A stretch of 60,040 bases of DNA from Candidatus Aenigmatarchaeota archaeon (GTDB lineage: Archaea > EX4484-52). Of the stretch, positions 53,372-60,040 are shown one piece after another (the stretch's first letter is position 1; each line of letters begins with the position of its first letter). The translations under genes and the position numbers were made by a program. The DNA is taken from the NCBI GenBank assembly GCA_023137195.1, contig JAGLPV010000024.1, positions 1 through 60,040 of the forward strand. Reading direction: 5' to 3'. Below the pieces are notes generated by a model that ran no database searches, was not told where the DNA came from, and was given only the letters and a program-made list of their open reading frames with translations.

Positions 53372-55129
53372 ATGGAAAAAAATATATTAGTATTTTCTCT
53401 ATTGATAGTTTTATTTTTTTCTTTGACAACTGTATATGGAGTAACGGAAGAACAAAAAGAACAAGCAATTGGAAATGGAACGATTTGGTTGGCAAATCAA
53501 CAAAATCCTGGTGGAAGTTGGGGTCTTTGGGAACAAACAGCATATACATGTTTCGCATTGATCAAACTACAGGATAGAGCATATGAGTTGGATTTTGAGT
53601 CGCCTTTTGACCCTAATTACGAATACTCAAGCAATGTTACTGCAGGTTGGAATTATATATTTGGCACTGACAATTTCAGTAATCCACTTTATGTCCACAG
53701 CAATACATTAAGCAATCAGAGCCATACTGGTGGAGCAAGCGGTACTGTAGATAACCCTGATTCAAATTCAAACGGGATAGGTATATCTTTTGATTCAGGT
53801 ATTGTTCATCATAAGACTTATTCTACAGGCATATGTTTGATGGCTCTTGCATCCAGCGGAACGCCAAACAGGACAAATGATGGAGGAATAGACTTTGATG
53901 GAGATAGCAACCCGGATACATTTGGTCAGATAGCACAGGATACTGCTGATTGGACTGCCTATGCCCAGGGAGATTTAGGAAATGATGAAGGTGGTTGGGG
54001 CTATGCAGCCATTAACAATAATGTATATGAAGCTACGGGTAACTGGACCGACAATTCAAATAGCGGTTATGCCATGATGGGTCTTGCTGCTGCAGAAGGT
54101 TTTGGATGCACTGTTCCGCCATGGGTAAAAACAGAACTAAATGTCTGGATAAATACAATACAGGATCCGGTAAACGGTGGTTCATGGTATAATCCTGATT
54201 GGAACTTTAATCCATGGGTAAATGAGCTAAAGACAGGCAATCTTATCTTTGAGATGACATACTATGGCGACAATGAAGGAGTTCCGCGGTTTGATTATGC
54301 AATGGACTATATTGCAAGACATTGGAATGACAACAATACTGACCCTGGCTGGAGAGGAGATATGGGCATTGACGACGATGGCGATGGATTAATAGACGAA
54401 GACCCTCTTGACGCAATAGATAATGACGGAGACGGACTGTTTAACGAGGATAGAGGAGAAAAAGCAAACTACCAGGCTATGTTCACTCTTATGAAAGGTT
54501 TTGAGTACAGTGGAATAGAATTGATAGACCTTGATAACGACAGCATAGCAGAGCACGATTGGTTTGATGAATTTGCACAAGTCATATTAGATCAGCAAAA
54601 TGCAGATGGTTCATGGTCTGGTTGTCCTTTAGGAAATCCAATACTGTGTACTGAATGGGCATTGCTTACACTGGAAAAAATCTCGCCACCTGCTCCAAAG
54701 ATAGAAGTCTATGTTGATATCAAACCCAGTTCATGTCCGAATCCAATAAATACAAAAAGCAAAGGTGTTTTGCCTGTTGCTCTTCTTGGCACAGAGGATT
54801 TTGATGTAGAGACAATTGATCCGGCTACAATCCAACTAAAACTAAATATAGGAGATGAAGAATTTGTAGAACCAATCCGATGGAACTATGAAGATGTTGC
54901 CACACCATTTGAAGGAGAGACATGCGGATGCCATGATGCCAACGGTGATGGATTTATGGATTTATCCCTTAAATTCAGCACCCTGGATGTAGTTGCACTC
55001 GGCATAGGAGATTTCGCAGGACAGACAATTCCACTTGTATTGACCGGAACTCTTAAAGAAGAATATGGTGGAACGCCAATCGAAGGTCAGGATTGTGTAT
55101 GGGTCTTAGACAAGACAAAAAATAAATAG
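53372..55129 (+). CDS. Secreted alpha/alpha-toroid (prenyltransferase/squalene cyclase-like repeat) protein with Ca-binding-like Asp-rich segment
   Basis: Signal peptide; GNGTIWLANQQNPGGSWG, EGGWGYAA, QQNADGSWSGCPLGNPILCTEWALLTLEK repeats; DDDGDGLIDEDPLDAIDNDGDGLFNED. Confidence 0.72.
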   Translation: MEKNILVFSLLIVLFFSLTTVYGVTEEQKEQAIGNGTIWLANQQNPGGSWGLWEQTAYTCFALIKLQDRAYELDFESPFDPNYEYSSNVTAGWNYIFGTDNFSNPLYVHSNTLSNQSHTGGASGTVDNPDSNSNGIGISFDSGIVHHKTYSTGICLMALASSGTPNRTNDGGIDFDGDSNPDTFGQIAQDTADWTAYAQGDLGNDEGGWGYAAINNNVYEATGNWTDNSNSGYAMMGLAAAEGFGCTVPPWVKTELNVWINTIQDPVNGGSWYNPDWNFNPWVNELKTGNLIFEMTYYGDNEGVPRFDYAMDYIARHWNDNNTDPGWRGDMGIDDDGDGLIDEDPLDAIDNDGDGLFNEDRGEKANYQAMFTLMKGFEYSGIELIDLDNDSIAEHDWFDEFAQVILDQQNADGSWSGCPLGNPILCTEWALLTLEKISPPAPKIEVYVDIKPSSCPNPINTKSKGVLPVALLGTEDFDVETIDPATIQLKLNIGDEEFVEPIRWNYEDVATPFEGETCGCHDANGDGFMDLSLKFSTLDVVALGIGDFAGQTIPLVLTGTLKEEYGGTPIEGQDCVWVLDKTKNK

Positions 55130-55269
55130 ACGCACATCCTCTTTTTTTCTTTTTTTTAAATTTTAGATAATATTTTATATTTCTCTCAAATTACAATAAA
55201 TCATTTGTTTTTCCACAATCAACTCAACCGGCAGAAATGTTTATATATTATTGACTACAGATATATTTT

Positions 55270-56394
55270 ATGAACAGGCATCATCATCTTTTTCATTTTC
55301 TGCATAACAGGGAATTGAATGAATTATATATCAGCATTGCTATCCGGACATTTGCGCTGTCCATGGTCAATGTCTTTGTGCCGATATATCTATTAAAGCT
55401 GGGGTATTCCCTGGCATCTGTATTGATTTTCTATGCGATACTAAATGCCGTGCATGCGCTGTTTGTTATACCTGCCTCTATGATTTGCTCAAAATATGGC
55501 TTCAAACACTCTATATTTTTTAGCATACCTTTTTTACTGGTTTTTTACATGCTGTTGTATTCGCTGGAGCAATACAGTTGGTCTTTGTATTTCCCTGCGA
55601 TTGTTTTTGGATTCAGCAATGCGCTTTTTTGGATGGGCTATCATGTGGATTTCTCGAAGTTTAGCGACAGGAAAAACAGGGGAGAAGAATTGGGCGTGGC
55701 TAGGATAATAAGCCAGCTGTTTCATATAATCGGCCCGGCTGTCGGGGGGCTAATTTTGACATTTATTGGTTTCAAAGCTTTGTTTGCATGTGTATCTGTG
55801 CTTTTGATGGCATCTGTAATTCCTCTTTTCTTTTCAAAAGATATACACGAACCGATGAATTTCTCTTTGACTGAAATATTTAATGGACTGAACTTAAAAG
55901 ACCGTTTGGCATTTATCGGGTATGGAATAGAAAGCGGCATGGGAACAGTAATATGGCCTATATTCATATTCTTTTCAATCTTAAATAATTATACTTCACT
56001 TGGATTTGTCTCCTCGTTGTCTTTATTTTTCTCATTGATTTTTATTTTTGTCATATCCCGATTTTCGGATAGTTACAGGAGACTTGCCCTTAGAATAGGT
56101 GCTGTTGCCAATGCGGTTATCTGGACAATGAGATCATTTGTAAAAACCGGTTTCTATGTATTTGTGATTGATTCATTCTATGGAATTGCCCAGACGACAA
56201 TAAATATCCCCTTTGATGCATTGTGCTATGATAAAGCAAACAAGAGCAATATTGTAAAATTCATAATAAACAGGGAAATTGCCATCCAGACAGGAAGGGT
56301 GTTTCTTTTTCTGGCGCTGTTGTCTGTTACGGATTTAGTTGCTGGATTTGTCCTCGGAGGGGTAGGGGCATCAGTCCTTTATTTGTTGTTTTAG
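55270..56394 (+). CDS. MFS-type transporter
   Basis: About 12 hydrophobic segments; YHVDFSKFSDRKNRGEELGVARIISQLFHIIGPAVGGLIL. Confidence 0.75.
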   Translation: MNRHHHLFHFLHNRELNELYISIAIRTFALSMVNVFVPIYLLKLGYSLASVLIFYAILNAVHALFVIPASMICSKYGFKHSIFFSIPFLLVFYMLLYSLEQYSWSLYFPAIVFGFSNALFWMGYHVDFSKFSDRKNRGEELGVARIISQLFHIIGPAVGGLILTFIGFKALFACVSVLLMASVIPLFFSKDIHEPMNFSLTEIFNGLNLKDRLAFIGYGIESGMGTVIWPIFIFFSILNNYTSLGFVSSLSLFFSLIFIFVISRFSDSYRRLALRIGAVANAVIWTMRSFVKTGFYVFVIDSFYGIAQTTINIPFDALCYDKANKSNIVKFIINREIAIQTGRVFLFLALLSVTDLVAGFVLGGVGASVLYLLF

Positions 56395-56502
56395 TGATTG
56401 TAATTTATAGATGAATGGAGAAGTTAATAGAGTTGGAAATTAATATTTATTTCTTCGCACAACTAATAATTTTTAAGCTTTTGCTTCAATTTATTATTTG
56501 TT

Positions 56503-59500
56503 ATGGAGACTGTTGATTTTAGACAAACAGAGGTTAAGTGGCAGACCAAATGGAAAAAAGACGATATATTCAGAACAAAAGAGGACAAAAAGAAGAAGAA
56601 ATACTATTGCCTCGAAATGTTTCCTTATCCTTCGGGCAAGCTTCATATGGGGCATGTGCGCAATTATTCTATAGGGGATTGTTTTGCGAGATACAAGAGG
56701 ATGAATGGATTTAATGTTTTATATCCTATGGGCTATGATTCCCTGGGGCTCCCGGCAGAGAATGCGGCAATAAAGAATAAATCTCATCCGAAAATATGGA
56801 CACAGAAATGCATTGAGATGATGAAGGAACAGCAGGAGCAGATGGGTTTTTCCTATGACTGGAGCCGGGAAGTGGACACTTACAAACCAGAGTATTATAA
56901 ATGGAACCAGTGGATATTTTTGAAATTATATGAAAAAGGTCTGGCTTATAAGAAAGAGGCGCCAATCAACTGGTGTCCCGGCTGTGCCACTGTACTTGCA
57001 AATGAGCAGGTGGAGGACGGCAAATGCTGGAGATGCAAATCAATAGTTGAAGAGAAAAATATTTCACAGTGGTTCTTTAAGATTACAGATTATGCAGATG
57101 AATTACTCTCGGATATTGATAAATTAGAAAAATGGCCTGAGAAAGTGAAAGTGATGCAGAAGAACTGGATAGGGAAGTCTGAAGGGACAGAAATTCAGTT
57201 TAATGTTGTTGATTCAGATATTATAATATCTACATTTACTACAAGACCGGACACAGTTTATGGTATAACTTATCTTGTGCTTGCGCCGGAACATCCGGCG
57301 GTGGTTGAATTGACCAAAGGCACCCCTTTTGAGAAAAAAGTAAATGATTATATCAAAAAGGCAAAGAAACTCTCTACTATACAGAGGACTGATGCGACAA
57401 AAGAAAAGACAGGGGTATTTACAGGACGGTATTTTATAAATCCTGTGAATGGGGATAAGTGCCCTTTGTATGTTGCAGACTATGCTCTTATGAGTTATGG
57501 GACTGGGGCGGTCATGGCAGTTCCTGCCCACGACCAGAGGGATTTTGATTTTGCAAAAAAATATGATTTGGCTGTAAAGACTGTTATTGTTCCGAAGAAG
57601 AAGAAACTTGCGATTATTGTTCATGGATTTGAAGGACATGCAGAAAGTAATTTTTATCCATGTGCAAAAAAGAAATTGGAGGAAATAGGATATGATGTGG
57701 TATTGGAGGATATGCCTGACTCGTATCATCCTGAAATGGAAAAATGGACAGGTGTTTTAAATAAGTACAAAAACAGGATTGATGAAGATACTATTATAAT
57801 CGGACACAGTCTGGGGGGTTCGGTTGCTCCTTATTTTGTCAGTAAGTTGGATAAAAAAATTAAGGCATTGTATTTAGTTGCACCAACCAGTGAATTAATG
57901 AATTTTAATAAGCTTAGAAAAGAAGGTGAAGAATCAGACATAGATAGTTTGGAGAAAGTTGCAAAACATAATATTAGTTGGGGTAAAGTAAAAAAGAATT
58001 CCGATAAAATTTTTGTTTTTCTCTCAGATAATGATGACTGTATTCCTATTAAATCAAAAGGATATTTTGAAAACAAAGGTGCTGTATGCGAGGTTCTGCA
58101 TAATAAAGGGCATTTTAATAATTTAGAATTACCGGAATTAATTGAAGAAATTTTTGACAGGGCATACACCGATCCCGGCATCATGGTAAACTCAGATAAG
58201 TTTAATGGGATTAGTAATGAAGATGCCAAGAAAAAAATAACTGATTATTTAATTAAAAATAAGTGCGCCAAAAGGACTGTCAACTATAAATTAAGAGACT
58301 GGCTTATTTCGAGGCAAAGGTACTGGGGGACTCCAATACCAATGGTTTATTGTGATAAATGCGGGATTGTTCCTGTGCCTGAAAAGGATTTGCCTGTAAA
58401 GTTGCCGGAAAAGGCAAAATTCACAGGGAAAGGAAACCCTCTTGACAAGGCAGAGGATTTTATAAACACAAAATGTCCAAAGTGTGGCGGTAATGCAAAA
58501 AGAGAGACAGACACAATGGATACGTTTGTGGATTCTTCATGGTATTTTTTCAGATACTGTGATTCTGATAATGATAAATTGCCGTTCGGCAAAATTGCAT
58601 CGCACTGGATGCCTGTAGATCAATACATCGGCGGGATAGAGCATGCAATTCTTCATCTTTTGTATGCGCGGTTTTTTACTAAGGCACTGCGGGATATTGG
58701 ATTGACTGATGTTGATGAGCCGTTTACACGACTGTTGGCGCAGGGGATGGTAAATAAGGACGGTGTTAAGATGAGTAAGTCGCTTGGAAATGTTGTTGAC
58801 CCGGGGGAAATTATCGGCAAGTTCGGGGCAGATACAATAAGGATGTTTATTTTGTCTTCTGCTCTGCCTGAAAAAGAGCTTGAATGGTCAGACAAAGGTG
58901 CTTATTCTACTTATAAGTTTTTGAATAAGATTTACCGCCTTGTTGAGGATAACAAGAAAAATTATATTAAAGGAGAGATAAAAGTAAAAGACCTTGATGA
59001 TGCAACAAGATTCCTGCTTTCAAAAACACATATGACTATAAAGGGAGTTACTGAGGATATTGAAGAATTTAAATTGAGCTTTGCAATATCTAAAATAATG
59101 TCTTTTGCGAATCAGATTATAAAATATAATGGAAATGTTTCTAAGTTGGATGGAAATCAGAGGGTGGTTGTGAGTAGTTCGATAGATGCGCTTTTAGGGT
59201 TGTTGAGTCCGTTTACTCCACATCTGGCAGAGGAATGCAATGAGATGCTCGGGAATAAGAATTATATGTCTGTCCGGGGATGGTCTGTTTTGAACGATAA
59301 GTTTATTGATTACGAATTGATTAAGAAATATGATTTTATTGATTCTGTGATTGAAGATATAAATGAAGTTAGAAAGATTGTTAGAGGAGATTTGAAAAAA
59401 GTTAATTTGTATATTGCACCAGAGTGGAAATATTTTGCATTTAATAAGGCTGTGGGGGTTGAGGATAAAGCTCAGTTGTTTGGCGTGCTGATGGGCGAGG

Positions 59501-59733
59501 ATAGGGTGAAAAAGTACGGGAAAGAAGCGGCAGATTATATTAAATACATGCAGAAAAATCCTCCGCTTAAAAAAGCTGATAGGAAGTCTGAGTGGGATAT
59601 TTTGAAAGAGGAAGTTGCTTATGTTTCTAAATGTGTTGGGCTGGAGATTAAAGTTTTGGATTCTGTTGAGTTTGAAGGGAATTTGAAGGCGGGGAGAGCT
59701 CAGCCGGGGAAGCCTGGGATTGAGTTGGTTTGA
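56503..59733 (+). CDS. leuS: Leucyl-tRNA synthetase, bacterial type, with inserted alpha/beta-hydrolase domain
   Basis: FPYPSGKLHMGHVRNYSIGD (HIGH), KMSKSLGNVVDPGEII (KMSKS), CP1 editing MAVPAHDQRDFDFAKKY; hydrolase insert approx 57592-58160 with GHSLGG. Confidence 0.95.
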   Translation: METVDFRQTEVKWQTKWKKDDIFRTKEDKKKKKYYCLEMFPYPSGKLHMGHVRNYSIGDCFARYKRMNGFNVLYPMGYDSLGLPAENAAIKNKSHPKIWTQKCIEMMKEQQEQMGFSYDWSREVDTYKPEYYKWNQWIFLKLYEKGLAYKKEAPINWCPGCATVLANEQVEDGKCWRCKSIVEEKNISQWFFKITDYADELLSDIDKLEKWPEKVKVMQKNWIGKSEGTEIQFNVVDSDIIISTFTTRPDTVYGITYLVLAPEHPAVVELTKGTPFEKKVNDYIKKAKKLSTIQRTDATKEKTGVFTGRYFINPVNGDKCPLYVADYALMSYGTGAVMAVPAHDQRDFDFAKKYDLAVKTVIVPKKKKLAIIVHGFEGHAESNFYPCAKKKLEEIGYDVVLEDMPDSYHPEMEKWTGVLNKYKNRIDEDTIIIGHSLGGSVAPYFVSKLDKKIKALYLVAPTSELMNFNKLRKEGEESDIDSLEKVAKHNISWGKVKKNSDKIFVFLSDNDDCIPIKSKGYFENKGAVCEVLHNKGHFNNLELPELIEEIFDRAYTDPGIMVNSDKFNGISNEDAKKKITDYLIKNKCAKRTVNYKLRDWLISRQRYWGTPIPMVYCDKCGIVPVPEKDLPVKLPEKAKFTGKGNPLDKAEDFINTKCPKCGGNAKRETDTMDTFVDSSWYFFRYCDSDNDKLPFGKIASHWMPVDQYIGGIEHAILHLLYARFFTKALRDIGLTDVDEPFTRLLAQGMVNKDGVKMSKSLGNVVDPGEIIGKFGADTIRMFILSSALPEKELEWSDKGAYSTYKFLNKIYRLVEDNKKNYIKGEIKVKDLDDATRFLLSKTHMTIKGVTEDIEEFKLSFAISKIMSFANQIIKYNGNVSKLDGNQRVVVSSSIDALLGLLSPFTPHLAEECNEMLGNKNYMSVRGWSVLNDKFIDYELIKKYDFIDSVIEDINEVRKIVRGDLKKVNLYIAPEWKYFAFNKAVGVEDKAQLFGVLMGEDRVKKYGKEAADYIKYMQKNPPLKKADRKSEWDILKEEVAYVSKCVGLEIKVLDSVEFEGNLKAGRAQPGKPGIELV

Positions 59734-59747
59734 TGGAAAAATAAATT

Positions 59748-60040
59748 TCATTTTTCATCATACAACTTTTTCAAATTAATCATCATGTTTGGTATTGAAA
59801 ATAAAACAATTGCAATTAAACCTAAAAAATAAGCTACAAAGTCTTTTATTTTTTTCGTTTTATCTTCTTCGGTCATAAAAGTAAATGGCTTTAAAACGCC
59901 CAATTTTCTTAAATGATTATGCTCATCATATCCTTCAAATTTAAATAGTATTCTTTGAACATTTTGTTCTTTTGGTGGGAAAAAAGATAGTTTATTATGT
60001 ATTGTTTTGTATGTTGTATTTTCACCAATAAATTCTATAT
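59748..60040 (-). CDS. Partial membrane-anchored protein (N-terminus beyond window), C-terminal TM
   Basis: My translation of the complement: ...PPKEQNVQRILFKFEGYDEHNHLRKLGVLKPFTFMTEEDKTKKIKDFVAYFLGLIAIVLFSIPNMMINLKKLYDEK*. Confidence 0.5.
   Translation of the reverse strand, partial: IEFIGENTTYKTIHNKLSFFPPKEQNVQRILFKFEGYDEHNHLRKLGVLKPFTFMTEEDKTKKIKDFVAYFLGLIAIVLFSIPNMMINLKKLYDEK

Overview
This 60-kb window is archaeal. The support is dphB, hjc, an archaeal-type aspS, a FlaJ/TadC-like gene, an archaeal pilin-like signal, an archaeosortase with a PEF-CTERM protein, and short TATA-led promoters; the small, overlapping gene style and bacterial-like acquisitions would fit a DPANN-like lineage, but taxonomy is inference. 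Main blocks: (i) an accessory region at 0-12 kb with tandem DUF2178-like membrane proteins, a toxin-antitoxin-like pair, a truncated RhuM and a truncated AlbA_2-type ATPase remnant, and a compact locus of C5-cytosine methyltransferase + Mig/MutY-like glycosylase + double-GHKL ATPase + receiver protein with a C-terminal HEPN-like R-x4-H motif; (ii) a seven-gene overlapping arginine operon argG-F-J-B-D-C-H; (iii) informational and metabolic genes (dphB, nrdD, hjc, trxB, aspS, eno, mtdB-like); (iv) a cell-surface block with DUF1616, archaeosortase, a PEF-CTERM protein, MopE-like and Cys-rich proteins and a 1942-aa repeat protein; (v) an oxidative pentose phosphate operon with gnd, pgl and a pgl-zwf fusion; (vi) fic, a toroid-fold secreted protein, an MFS transporter and a bacterial-type leuS with an RBBP9-like alpha/beta-hydrolase inserted in the editing region. 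Top candidates for something undescribed are the methyltransferase/glycosylase/GHKL/REC-HEPN locus, the LeuRS-hydrolase chimera, an intergenic element family bounded by ATCCACA...TGTGGAT (one copy holds a strict 37-nt periodic hairpin array), and an NrdD lacking its glycyl-radical C-terminus. No CRISPR array or rRNA was seen, and no tRNA was recognised by eye.
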